From positions 1-64,000 of the forward strand of contig NZ_PUAP01000026.1 in assembly GCF_002947535.1 (NCBI RefSeq): a DNA stretch of 64,000 bases, read 5' to 3'. Positions 21,232-30,257 of the stretch are shown here, one piece after another. The position numbers and the translations under genes are program-made. Origin of the DNA: Enterococcus mundtii. Lineage in GTDB: Bacteria > Bacillota > Bacilli > Lactobacillales > Enterococcaceae. Within the stretch, counting starts at the first letter, position 1. Each line of letters starts with the position of its first letter. The notes under the pieces are model-generated. The model did no database searches and was not told the origin of the DNA. It saw nothing but the letters and a program-made list of their open reading frames with translations.

Positions 21232-22982
21232 TATTCGCCACCGCCTTCAATTTTTGCTTCTAATTGTTGTTTCTGCCACATTTGTTCGTACCAACCACCA
21301 AGAGCTAACAACTCGTGATGCGTGCCACGTTCAACGATCCGACCATGATCGATGACGATGATTTCATTGGCGTGCATGACACTACTTAAACGATGGGCAG
21401 CAATGATCGTTGTTTTGTTTTTCCGTTCTGCTTTAAGGTTACGTAAGATTGCTTCTTCTGTTTTTGCGTCGACAGCGGACAATGCGTCGTCTAAAATCAA
21501 TAATTCAGGACTTTGGATCAATGCACGAGCAATCGACAACCGTTGCTTCTGTCCACCAGACAAGGAGACGCCACGCTCTCCGACCATCGTCTGGTATCCT
21601 TCCGGCAATCCTTTGATCTCTTTGTTGATATACGCCAATTCCGCTGCTTCTTCCACTTCTTCTGGTGATTTCTGTGAATTGGAAAAGCGGATATTGTCTA
21701 GGATCGTCATCGAAAACAAGAAATGATCTTGCGGCACGTAACCGATCGAGCGCAATAAGGCATCCAATGAGTATTCCTTGATCGTTCGTCCGCCAAACTT
21801 GATTTCTCCTTGGTAATGGTCATACTCACGCATCAATAATTTGATGATCGTGGTCTTACCGGCACCTGTTTTACCAACGATGCCTAACGTATCACCTTCA
21901 TTGATCGCAAATTTGATGTGTTCTAATGCTGGCTGTTCATCGTCTGGATAGGTGAATTGTGTGATTGCCACATTCAACTCACCTTTTGCTGGTGTCATTT
22001 CTGCTCCTACTTTTTCGACGATATGTGTTTTCTCATGCAATAGTTCATTGACACGATCATACGAAGCGTTCCCTCTTTCTAGTACATTGAACAGACGTCC
22101 AATCGCAAACATTGGCCAGACAAGCATGCCGATATAACTGATAAAGGAAACCATCTGCCCAATTGAGATCGTACCATCTAAGACATAACGGCCACCTAAA
22201 ATAATTGTCGCTACATAGGATAAGCCAATGATCAATGTGATGAAGGGATCAAAAAGGGCATCTAAAAAGTTTACTCGCTTATTTTTCTCGATCGCGTCAT
22301 CAATCTTTTCTTGGAAATCTTCCAAGTCTTGTTTTTCTTGACCAAATGTTTTGATGACTTTGATGCCTGTGATACTTTCTTGCGTTTTATCGTTGATACT
22401 TGAAAAGGCTTCTTGTGAATCACGAAACGCATCGTGTAATTTTGAACCTAAGATCCTTGAAGTGACCGCTAATAATGGCAATGGGATCAATGCAATCAAT
22501 GTCAAGCGCCAATCAATGAATAAAACCATCGCAATGATCGTCGTGCCTCCAGTGATCACTGAATCTGCAAATGTTAAAATTCCTGCACCAGCCACATTTT
22601 GGATGGCGTTCAAATCATTCGTTGCATGCGCCATCAAATCACCCGTCCGGTATTTTTGATAGAACAAGCTATCCATTCGCGTAAAATGAGCAAATAGACG
22701 CTGACGTAATTCTTTTTCGAGCCTAGCTGCACTGCCCCAAATGTTCATTCGCCAAATATAGCGAAAAAGATATTGCAAAAAAGCTGCAATGATCAATACA
22801 CCTATCCACAATGCAATGATTTGCATCGAGATGTTTTGATCGGCGATTTCATCGATAATGATCCCGATGACTTTAGGTGGGATCAACTGCACTAATGCCA
22901 CCGCGAATAAAGAAAATACGCCAATCAAATAGTGCTTTTTCTCTTGTTTAAAAAACCAACCCAATTTTCTGAAAATCGACAT
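21231..22982 (-). CDS. Heterodimeric multidrug ABC exporter, subunit 1 (BmrC/EfrC-like)
   Basis: About 583 residues with an N-terminal membrane domain (MSIFRKLGWFFKQEKKHYLI start, six segments) and an ATPase domain with Walker A GKTGAGKTT and signature LSGGQKQ. Walker B is LLILDDA: Asp replaces the catalytic Glu, the usual mark of the non-hydrolysing site in a heterodimer. It complements the partner, which keeps Glu but has a degenerate signature. I chose ATG 22982 with GGAGG 6 bases upstream. The pair resembles BmrCD/EfrCD/LmrCD systems. Confidence 0.88.
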   Translation of the reverse strand: MSIFRKLGWFFKQEKKHYLIGVFSLFAVALVQLIPPKVIGIIIDEIADQNISMQIIALWIGVLIIAAFLQYLFRYIWRMNIWGSAARLEKELRQRLFAHFTRMDSLFYQKYRTGDLMAHATNDLNAIQNVAGAGILTFADSVITGGTTIIAMVLFIDWRLTLIALIPLPLLAVTSRILGSKLHDAFRDSQEAFSSINDKTQESITGIKVIKTFGQEKQDLEDFQEKIDDAIEKNKRVNFLDALFDPFITLIIGLSYVATIILGGRYVLDGTISIGQMVSFISYIGMLVWPMFAIGRLFNVLERGNASYDRVNELLHEKTHIVEKVGAEMTPAKGELNVAITQFTYPDDEQPALEHIKFAINEGDTLGIVGKTGAGKTTIIKLLMREYDHYQGEIKFGGRTIKEYSLDALLRSIGYVPQDHFLFSMTILDNIRFSNSQKSPEEVEEAAELAYINKEIKGLPEGYQTMVGERGVSLSGGQKQRLSIARALIQSPELLILDDALSAVDAKTEEAILRNLKAERKNKTTIIAAHRLSSVMHANEIIVIDHGRIVERGTHHELLALGGWYEQMWQKQQLEAKIEGGGE

Positions 22983-23148
22983 ATATTTCCTCCTTCTAAC
23001 TCCTAAAAAATTCCATTTATTTCCGAGGTTGAATTGCATCCTCAGATATCGTTGATCACAATCGAAAAAATATGATCGTCATACAATTTGTAAAAATAAT
23101 CGTTGATCGGCATGAATGAATGCGCTTTTCTCAAATTGAGAAAAAGAA

Positions 23149-23180
23149 AAAAGCGAGCTGAAATCAATCAGCCCGCTTTT
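23149..23180 (-). terminator. yneF terminator
   Basis: AAAAGCGAGCTGA pairs with TCAGCCCGCTTTT (one mismatch), with a T-run on the minus strand. It lies 20 bases after the yneF stop. Confidence 0.8.
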
Positions 23181-23200
23181 TGATGTTGTCGAATAAGAAC

Positions 23201-23425
23201 CTACTTCTTCCCTTGGTTCTTCATCTGTTGCATCATCTGACGAATTTTCTTTTCAGATGGTTTTTGCCCCATAGACATCATCATTGATCTTAACATTTCC
23301 TCATTAACGGGAGGATTTTTTTCTAAGTAATCTTTCATATATTTACGCGCAAGAAAGAATCCACCGACTGCGCCGATTAACAATGCAATAACTGCAATAA
23401 GTACAACGATTCCGTTTGATACCAT
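23201..23425 (-). CDS. yneF: YneF family (UPF0154) membrane protein
   Basis: A 74-residue protein with one N-terminal membrane segment (about residues 5-25, [19 protein letters not shown]) and a cytosolic tail rich in methionine and lysine containing [13 protein letters not shown], the UPF0154 signature. Its function is unknown across Firmicutes. I chose ATG 23425, with AGGAG upstream. It is monocistronic. Confidence 0.88.
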   Translation of the reverse strand: MVSNGIVVLIAVIALLIGAVGGFFLARKYMKDYLEKNPPVNEEMLRSMMMSMGQKPSEKKIRQMMQQMKNQGKK

Positions 23426-23584
23426 GTAAATCTCTCCTTTCCTTTTCCTAATTGCTCTCAATGATTCATTTTACTAAAACTTACAAAAAAAAGAAAGGCG
23501 TTTTCTTAAGAATATGTAAAAAAAGTCATTTTTATTTCATGATTATACAAAAGAGCCTATTTAGAAAGTAAGCCACATTTAATT

Positions 23585-23599
23585 TTTAGGTAAGCCGAA
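23585..23599 (+). promoter_or_regulatory. Manganese-regulator (EfaR/MntR, DtxR-type) box before mntH
   Basis: TTTAGGTAAGCCGAA closely matches the DtxR-type manganese box of enterococci, whose core is TTTAGGTNARCCTAAA. It lies 70-85 bases upstream of mntH. Repression of mntH when manganese is plentiful is inferred. Confidence 0.65.
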
Positions 23600-23670
23600 T
23601 TTTTTTCTTTTATTTTTTCGTCTCTGGGTGTAGAATGAATTCGAAAAAGAAATAGAAGGGTGGTTTTCAT

Positions 23671-25233
23671 TTGAATAATCACGAGAATAAACATAAATGG
23701 ATTGAACACACGAATGGGTTATCCCTTTCAGAAGTAAACGGTACGGTCAAAGTACCAAAAGGAAAAAGTTTTTTCCGCACCTTACTTGCCTATTCCGGAC
23801 CTGGTGCACTCGTAGCAGTCGGCTATATGGACCCAGGTAATTGGTCAACATCGATCACCGGTGGCCAAAATTTCCAATACTTATTGATGTCAGTTATTCT
23901 GATGTCCAGCTTAATTGCTATGTTACTACAATATATGGCTGCCAAACTTGGGATCGTCAGCCAAATGGATCTGGCACAGGCGATTCGTGCTCGTACGAGT
24001 AAAACGCTAGGGGTCATTCTTTGGATCTTGACCGAATTAGCGATCATGGCGACAGATATCGCTGAAGTCATTGGTGCAGCGATCGCTCTATATTTATTAT
24101 TTGATATTCCTTTAGCAATTGCTGTCTTTATTACTGTCTTAGATGTATTTGTTTTACTTCTTTTGACAAAGATCGGTTTTCGTAAAATCGAAGCGTTAGT
24201 CGTCTGTTTGATTTTCGTTATCCTATTTGTCTTTGTCTACCAAGTGGCGCTTTCAAATCCTGACTGGAGCAGTCTATTCAAAGGCTTTATCCCTAATAGC
24301 CAAACATTTGCTGAAGAACCAAAAATCGGCGGAGAAACACCATTGACTGGAGCTTTAGGGATCATTGGTGCAACTGTGATGCCCCATAATCTCTATTTGC
24401 ACTCTGCCGTTTCCCAAACCCGCGAGATCGATCGAAAAGATCCAGAAGATATTGCAAGAGCGGTTCGTTTCTCGACGTGGGATTCCAATATCCAATTAAC
24501 GATGGCTTTCGTTGTCAATGCACTTCTTTTGATCATGGGGGTTGCCGTCTTTAAAACTGGTGCAGTTCAAGATCCCTCTTTCTTTGGTTTGTATGAAGCA
24601 CTTTCCGATCCTTCTGCTATGAGCAATGGCGTCTTGATCGCCGTAGCAAAATCAGGTATTCTTTCGACCTTGTTTGCAGTAGCACTGCTTGCTTCTGGTC
24701 AAAATTCAACGATTACCGGTACATTGACTGGACAAGTCATTATGGAAGGCTTTATCCATATGCGTATGCCGATCTGGTTACGCCGTTTAGTGACTCGACT
24801 ATTGTCCGTCATTCCAGTACTACTTTGTGTCTTGTTCACTAGCTCCAAAGGCACGATCGAAGAACATACAGCGCTGAACAATCTAATGAATGAGTCCCAA
24901 GTATTCTTAGCTTTTGCCTTGCCTTTTTCAATGATTCCTTTATTGATGATGACCAACAGTCAAGCTGAAATGGGCGCCCGTTTCAAAAATTCACTGATCG
25001 TCAAAATACTTGGTTGGTTTTCTGTCATCAGTTTGACGTATTTAAACTTGCGCGGACTTCCAGGACAAATCGAAGCTTTCTTCGGCGATCAAGCTTCCAG
25101 CTCGACGATTGCCTTCGCCGATCAGATTGCCTACATCATCATTATCGCTGTACTAGCCTTACTCGCTTGGACGATCGTTGATCTTTATAAGGGAAATAAA
25201 CGCTATGAACAACGATTACAAGAGTTGTCGTGA
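23671..25233 (+). CDS. mntH: Manganese/divalent metal transporter, NRAMP family
   Basis: A 520-residue NRAMP protein with about 11 membrane segments. The metal-binding motif DPGNW is at residues 54-58 and the second metal motif MPHNLYLHS lies in segment 6; both are intact. It drives proton-coupled Mn(II) (and Fe(II)) uptake. The start is TTG, supported by GAAGGGTGG about 7-8 bases upstream; no better ATG exists before the conserved region. A manganese-regulator box lies upstream and a bidirectional terminator follows. Confidence 0.95.
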   Translation: MNNHENKHKWIEHTNGLSLSEVNGTVKVPKGKSFFRTLLAYSGPGALVAVGYMDPGNWSTSITGGQNFQYLLMSVILMSSLIAMLLQYMAAKLGIVSQMDLAQAIRARTSKTLGVILWILTELAIMATDIAEVIGAAIALYLLFDIPLAIAVFITVLDVFVLLLLTKIGFRKIEALVVCLIFVILFVFVYQVALSNPDWSSLFKGFIPNSQTFAEEPKIGGETPLTGALGIIGATVMPHNLYLHSAVSQTREIDRKDPEDIARAVRFSTWDSNIQLTMAFVVNALLLIMGVAVFKTGAVQDPSFFGLYEALSDPSAMSNGVLIAVAKSGILSTLFAVALLASGQNSTITGTLTGQVIMEGFIHMRMPIWLRRLVTRLLSVIPVLLCVLFTSSKGTIEEHTALNNLMNESQVFLAFALPFSMIPLLMMTNSQAEMGARFKNSLIVKILGWFSVISLTYLNLRGLPGQIEAFFGDQASSSTIAFADQIAYIIIIAVLALLAWTIVDLYKGNKRYEQRLQELS

Positions 25234-25254
25234 TCAAAGTTTTTTAAACTAAAT

Positions 25255-25312
25255 AAAAAAAGCTTAGATGAACAAAAATATTTTTACATATTTTTGTGAC
25301 CTAGGCTTTTTT
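25255..25312. terminator. Bidirectional terminator between mntH and nfo
   Basis: AAAAAAGCTTAG pairs with CTAGGCTTTTTT, with an inner ACAAAAATAT / ATATTTTTGT stem. It ends both convergent genes. Confidence 0.8.
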
Positions 25313-25336
25313 TATCTAATAACCTTTACAGATTAA

Positions 25337-26230
25337 TCAGGCTTCTGCTAATAATTCCGGGAATACTTCTGGATCGAAGGTTTCAGCTTTGAACATCGCG
25401 ATTTCTTTCCCATAAGGGGCATAAGCTAATTTTTTATCTTTCCCAACATATGGTGTCTCAAGAATCTTTGAAACATCTTTGAACATTGGTTCATGGACGA
25501 TTTTATTCAACGCATCAAAACCGATCGTACCAAAGCCGATATTGGCGTGGCGGTCTTTATGTGAACCTTGTGGATTTTTTGAATCATTGATGTGTAGTAC
25601 TTTCAAGCGATTTAAACCAATCACTTTATCAAACGTTTCAATGACACCATAAAAATCATTCGCTACATCATAACCGGCATCGTTCGTGTGGCAGGTATCA
25701 AAGGTCACTGATAATTTTTCATTCAACGTCACGCCATCAATGATCTGTGCCAACTCTTCAAACGTTCGACCGATCTCCGTGCCTTTTCCTGCCATGGTCT
25801 CCAAGGCGATTTGTGCGGTCTGCTCTTTCGTCAAGACTTCATTTAGCCCTTCAATGATCCTTGCGATCCCTGCCTCTGCTCCAGCACCGACATGTGCGCC
25901 TGGGTGCAATGTGATCTGAGTTGCTCCTAATGCTTCCGCTCGAACTATCTCTTCTCTTAAAAACTGAACAGCAAAAGGAAACATCTCTGGTTTCGTTGTA
26001 TTTCCTAAATTAATGATATACGGTGCATGGACTACTATATTCTTCAGTCCATGTTCTTCCATATATTGTTTTCCAGCTTCAATATTCATTTCTTCAATTG
26101 GTTTTCTACGTGTATTTTGTGGTGCGCCCGTATAGATCATAAAAGTAGAAGCACCATAGCTGGCTGCTTCTTCTGCTGCACCTAGTAACATTTTTTTACC
26201 GCTCATGCTGACATGTGAACCTAATAACAT
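25337..26230 (-). CDS. nfo: Endonuclease IV (AP endonuclease)
   Basis: A 297-residue TIM-barrel enzyme of normal length. The zinc-ligand motifs [31 protein letters not shown] and [17 protein letters not shown] are intact. It cuts DNA at abasic sites in base-excision repair. The operonic context is a single gene, convergent with mntH and divergent from the PBP gene. Confidence 0.96.
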   Translation of the reverse strand: MLLGSHVSMSGKKMLLGAAEEAASYGASTFMIYTGAPQNTRRKPIEEMNIEAGKQYMEEHGLKNIVVHAPYIINLGNTTKPEMFPFAVQFLREEIVRAEALGATQITLHPGAHVGAGAEAGIARIIEGLNEVLTKEQTAQIALETMAGKGTEIGRTFEELAQIIDGVTLNEKLSVTFDTCHTNDAGYDVANDFYGVIETFDKVIGLNRLKVLHINDSKNPQGSHKDRHANIGFGTIGFDALNKIVHEPMFKDVSKILETPYVGKDKKLAYAPYGKEIAMFKAETFDPEVFPELLAEA

Positions 26231-26448
26231 CGTACTCCTCCTATAAAGCCCTCTCGGCTAGTCGCTCAGTGAATGGATTTGTTCACTCTCCTTTTATCTT
26301 AACTGAAACGGATTTGAAAGAAAAGTTTGAGATCTGTCTAATGATCCGAGCAGATGCAAAATAACTAGAGGTTTTTTTAATATTTTCTCAAAACTAACGG
26401 TCAAAAAAGATACAAAAAAAGCCATGTCTGTTTTTTTGTTCTATTATT

Positions 26449-26457
26449 TGCTATAAT
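26449..26457 (+). promoter_or_regulatory. Extended -10 promoter of the PBP gene
   Basis: TGCTATAAT, 35 bases before the TTG start; no good -35. Confidence 0.5.
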
Positions 26458-26491
26458 TAGCGAAATAAAACCATTAGTTGAGGTGAAACCT

Positions 26492-28837
26492 TTGCCACGT
26501 AATAATACACGAAGAAAACAAGCACGACGAACAAAAGAAAAATGGTTTGTTCCTAAGGTCATTTTTCGCGTTTTTCAATCATTAACCGTTTTTATCATGG
26601 TTCTTATCATTCTATTCGCTGCTTTAGGTGTGGGAGTCGGTGCCGGCTATTTTGCATATCTGGTTGAAGATACAAAGCTACCTTCCAAATCTGAGTTACA
26701 ATCTGAGTTAGGCAATATAACCGAAACATCCAAACTTGTTTATGCTGATAATACAGAGATCTCGACGATCCAAACTGATTTGATGCGGACAACTGTCCCT
26801 TCAGATCAAATGTCACCTTATTTAAAATCTGCGATCATTAGCACAGAGGATGAATATTTTGAAGAGCATAAAGGCTATGTTCCTAAAGCGGTGATCCGGG
26901 CACTTTTCTCTGAAGCAACTGGAATCGGTTCATCTGGTGGATCAACGTTGACACAGCAATTAGTCAAGCAACAGATTTTGACCGATGAAACAACCTTTAA
27001 GCGTAAAGCAAATGAGATTTTATTGGCTGCTCAAGTCGAGAAACATTTTACCAAAGACGAAATCATCTCCACTTATTTGAATGTTTCACCTTTCGGAAGA
27101 AACAATAAAGGCCAAAATATTGCCGGTGTCCAAGAAGCTGCACAAGGGATCTTCGGCGTCAATGCGAGTGATTTATCCTTACCACAAGCTGCATTTATCG
27201 CAGGTTTGCCACAAAGTCCGATCACTTATAGCCCTTATACCAATACAGGTGCATTGAAAGAAGACCTTACTGCCGGCTTAGAAAGAAAAGACATCGTGCT
27301 ATTTAGCATGTATCGTGAACACCAAATCACAAAAGAACAATATGAAGAAGCAAAAGCCTATGACTTAACGAAAGATTTCTTAGGTCAACAAGTAGCAGAA
27401 CAGACTGACCGTGACTTCTTATATTACACGGTCATGAATGCCGCGACCGATATCATTGCTAGACAACTGGGAGAAAAAGACAAAGCGGATCTATCCGATA
27501 CAGACGTCTACAATGCCTACTATCAACGAGCAGAACAAACGATCCAAAATCAAGGCTACACGATCCATTCAACGATCGACAAAGGCATCTATGATGCGAT
27601 GCAAGCAGGTGTTGCCAATTATGGCTACTTACTTGATGACGGAAGAGGTTCACCAGTTGAGACCGGTAACGTTCTGATGGACAATAAAACAGGTCGTGTT
27701 TATGGATTTGTTGGTGGTCGTAATTATGCGCTGAACCAAAATAATCATGCCTTTGATACCCAAAGACAAGCGGGTTCATCGATCAAGCCGATGTTGGTCT
27801 ATGGTCCTGCGATCGATATGGGCTTAGTTGGTTCAGAATCACGTGTTTCTGACTATGCAACTACTTGGCAAGAAGGCGCAAATGCCGGTGAAGACATCGT
27901 CAATGCGACGAATAAAGGCTCAAATACTTTCCAAACGATTCGTGAATCATTGGAATGGTCGAACAATATCCCTGCTTACCATTTATATCAAGATGTTTTG
28001 AACAATGGCGGATCAAAACAATACGCCTATGAGACATATCTAGCAAAAATGAACTATCCCGCGAATGCCAACTGGGGCGTTGAATCGGCACCACTGGGAA
28101 CAGTCGATGTCACTACTCTTCAACAAACCAATGGTTTCCAGGCATTAGCAAATAATGGCGAATTCCAGCAAGCATATATCATTGATGCAATCACTGACAA
28201 TGATGGAAATGTCATTTATCAACATGAATACAAACCAGTACGCGTCTTTTCTGAAGCCGCAGCTTCGATCGTCAATGATATGATGCGTAGCGTTATCAAT
28301 GAAAAAATCACTACCCCATTCAAAGATGATATCACTAGTCTCAATGGCAGCTTAGGCCAAGCTGACTGGATCGGTAAAACTGGTTCAACGAATGATTACC
28401 GAGATTCATGGTTAGTTGTCTCCACACCGTCTGTCACGATCAGTAGTTGGGCAGGACACGATGATAATACCGGAATGGATGCCCAAGCAAGATTCCGTTC
28501 ATCCAAATATCTAGCGAACTTGATCAATCAAGTGTATCAAGTAAACCCAACGATATTTGGTACCGATCAGAAATTCACACTCGCTTCTGATGTGAAGAAA
28601 GAAGACGTCTCTGCCTTTACAGGACAATTACCTGGAAAAGTAACCGTTGACCGAAGATCGATCAATACACCTAGCAAAACTGTCGAGTCACTTTGGGCAA
28701 AAAATGGTCCTGAGAAAAGCACCTTCAAATTTGGTGTAGGTGGAACGGATGAAAATTATAAAGATTACTGGAACACTGTCGGAACATTCGAACGTGAAAA
28801 TCCACAGAACAAAGAGGATGATAAAGACGACGATTAA
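26492..28837 (+). CDS. pbpF: Class A penicillin-binding protein (PBP1B/PbpF-type)
   Basis: About 781 residues. It has a short basic cytosolic tail, one membrane segment (near residues 25-57), a GT51 transglycosylase domain with catalytic glutamate in STEDEYFEEHKG and the SSGGSTLTQQL motif, and a transpeptidase domain with SxxK (SSIKP), SxN (SNN) and KTGST. It polymerises and crosslinks peptidoglycan. The tail is acidic (KEDDKDDD). I prefer TTG 26492, which has TTGAGGTG upstream; GTG 26483 would overlap that site. The name is inferred from its position next to ccpA, as in E. faecalis; the other class A PBPs are alternatives. Confidence 0.85.
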   Translation: MPRNNTRRKQARRTKEKWFVPKVIFRVFQSLTVFIMVLIILFAALGVGVGAGYFAYLVEDTKLPSKSELQSELGNITETSKLVYADNTEISTIQTDLMRTTVPSDQMSPYLKSAIISTEDEYFEEHKGYVPKAVIRALFSEATGIGSSGGSTLTQQLVKQQILTDETTFKRKANEILLAAQVEKHFTKDEIISTYLNVSPFGRNNKGQNIAGVQEAAQGIFGVNASDLSLPQAAFIAGLPQSPITYSPYTNTGALKEDLTAGLERKDIVLFSMYREHQITKEQYEEAKAYDLTKDFLGQQVAEQTDRDFLYYTVMNAATDIIARQLGEKDKADLSDTDVYNAYYQRAEQTIQNQGYTIHSTIDKGIYDAMQAGVANYGYLLDDGRGSPVETGNVLMDNKTGRVYGFVGGRNYALNQNNHAFDTQRQAGSSIKPMLVYGPAIDMGLVGSESRVSDYATTWQEGANAGEDIVNATNKGSNTFQTIRESLEWSNNIPAYHLYQDVLNNGGSKQYAYETYLAKMNYPANANWGVESAPLGTVDVTTLQQTNGFQALANNGEFQQAYIIDAITDNDGNVIYQHEYKPVRVFSEAAASIVNDMMRSVINEKITTPFKDDITSLNGSLGQADWIGKTGSTNDYRDSWLVVSTPSVTISSWAGHDDNTGMDAQARFRSSKYLANLINQVYQVNPTIFGTDQKFTLASDVKKEDVSAFTGQLPGKVTVDRRSINTPSKTVESLWAKNGPEKSTFKFGVGGTDENYKDYWNTVGTFERENPQNKEDDKDDD

Positions 28838-28872
28838 CAAAACAATCTGAGTCCACTACTCTTTCTCATAAT

Positions 28873-28921
28873 AAAATGAGCCTGATCTTGATAAATGATA
28901 TCAAGGTCAGGCTCATTTTTT
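28873..28921 (+). terminator. Terminator of the PBP gene
   Basis: AAAATGAGCCTGA-TCTTGATA pairs with TATCAAGG-TCAGGCTCATTTTT; a T-run follows on the + strand. Confidence 0.8.
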
Positions 28922-28971
28922 ATACGTTTTTACTTATCTTTGGTGAAGCTTTGATCCTCCTATTCCCACAA

Positions 28972-29015
28972 AAAAGGAGCTGAAACGACTATTCTTTGTC
29001 ATTTCAGCTCCTTTT
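28972..29015 (-). terminator. ccpA terminator
   Basis: AAAAGGAGCTGAAA and TTTCAGCTCCTTTT form a 14-base perfect stem ending in T's on the minus strand. Confidence 0.8.
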
Positions 29016-29042
29016 AGCTATCGTTTTATTCGATCAATCGAC

Positions 29043-30044
29043 TTATTTCGTTGAACCTTTTTCTTCAATTCCATAAGGTAAGATGATTGTTTTTTCTTCT
29101 ACTTCTTCTTTGTTCATCATTTTTGTCAATAGACGCATAGATACCGCACCTAAGTCATATAATGGTTGCGTAATACTTGTTAAGCGTGGGCGAGCAACTT
29201 CAGTCAATAAAGAGTTATTACTTGTGATGATCTCAAATTCTTCTGGTACTTTCACACCACGGTCGATCAAGCCATCTAAAATACCGATTGCTAGTTCATC
29301 ATCCGTTACATAAACAGCAGTTGCTCCACTATTGTGGATACGTTCTACTAATGATAAACCATCTCTGAAATTATAGCTTGATTCAAAGATCAATCCTTCA
29401 CTATAAGTCAGTCCGTTTTCTTTCAACGCTTCTTTGTAGCCTTTCAAACGGTTTTGTCCATTGATCGGGTCAATCAATGCACCACTTACAAAGGCAATTT
29501 TTTTATTGCCGTTTTTAGCTAATTTAGTCACTGCATCTTTTGTCGCTGAAGTATAGTCGATGTTGACACTTCCAACTTGCTCGTCTGGATCGATCGAACC
29601 AGCTAAAACAACCGGAGTTTTTGAACGTGAGAATTCGCCACGGATCTCATCTGTGATATGATGCCCCATGAAAATCACGCCGTCGACTTGTTTGGCTAAA
29701 AGATTGTTCAGTACGTTGACTTCTTTTTGGTCATTTCCGTCTGAGTTTGCCAAAATGATATTATATTTGTACATCGTTGCCACATCATCGATCCCACGTG
29801 CTAATGAAGCAAAGAACATATTGCTGACATCTGGGATGATGACCCCAACTGTCGTTGTTTTTTTACTTGCAAGACCACGAGCTACAGCATTTGGGCGATA
29901 ATCTAAGCGGTCAATGACTTCCAATACTTTTTTTCTTGTAGCAGGTTTTACATTTGGATTCCCATTGACAACACGTGAAACAGTAGCCATCGAAACATTT
30001 GCCTCTCTCGCTACGTCATAAATAGTGATAGTTTGTTTTTCCAT
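29043..30044 (-). CDS. ccpA: Catabolite control protein A
   Basis: A 333-residue LacI-family regulator. The N-terminal HTH reads TIYDVAREANVSMATVSRVVNG, followed by the hinge helix YRPNAVARGLASKKT and a periplasmic-binding-like core with the CcpA-typical segment contacting HPr-Ser-P. With HPr-Ser-P (made by HprK, encoded at 37.6 kb) it binds cre sites and represses catabolic operons. It is divergent from pepQ, an arrangement conserved in lactic acid bacteria. Cre-like sites in the shared intergenic region suggest autoregulation. A cre site for it occurs upstream of the operon ending at 421. Confidence 0.95.
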   Translation of the reverse strand: MEKQTITIYDVAREANVSMATVSRVVNGNPNVKPATRKKVLEVIDRLDYRPNAVARGLASKKTTTVGVIIPDVSNMFFASLARGIDDVATMYKYNIILANSDGNDQKEVNVLNNLLAKQVDGVIFMGHHITDEIRGEFSRSKTPVVLAGSIDPDEQVGSVNIDYTSATKDAVTKLAKNGNKKIAFVSGALIDPINGQNRLKGYKEALKENGLTYSEGLIFESSYNFRDGLSLVERIHNSGATAVYVTDDELAIGILDGLIDRGVKVPEEFEIITSNNSLLTEVARPRLTSITQPLYDLGAVSMRLLTKMMNKEEVEEKTIILPYGIEEKGSTK

Positions 30045-30128
30045 CGTTGTTCTCCTATTCTGTTTTTATATCTTTTCTGAAAATACGATTTACATTTCTA
30101 AAACAGGATATCAAAGATTGACAGAAAT

Positions 30129-30153
30129 TGCAACCGTTTTACTAGCGTTTTCA
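30129..30153. promoter_or_regulatory. Cre-like sites in the ccpA-pepQ intergenic region
   Basis: TGAAAACGCTAGTA (minus strand, 30153-30140) has one mismatch to the cre consensus. TGCAACCGTTTTAC (plus strand, 30129-30142) has two and overlaps it. Confidence 0.5.
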
Positions 30154-30185
30154 TGAAAAAAAACACCTTTTTCACTTTTAGTCAA

Positions 30186-30214
30186 TTGGTCTTTTTTTAC
30201 AAGAGTGGTACAAT
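30186..30214 (+). promoter_or_regulatory. pepQ promoter
   Basis: -35 TTGGTC, a 17-base spacer and -10 TACAAT preceded by TGG, 44 bases before the pepQ start. Confidence 0.65.
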
Positions 30215-30257
30215 GAATTATCGAAACATGCCATAAATGCGAAAGAAGGATGTCCAA

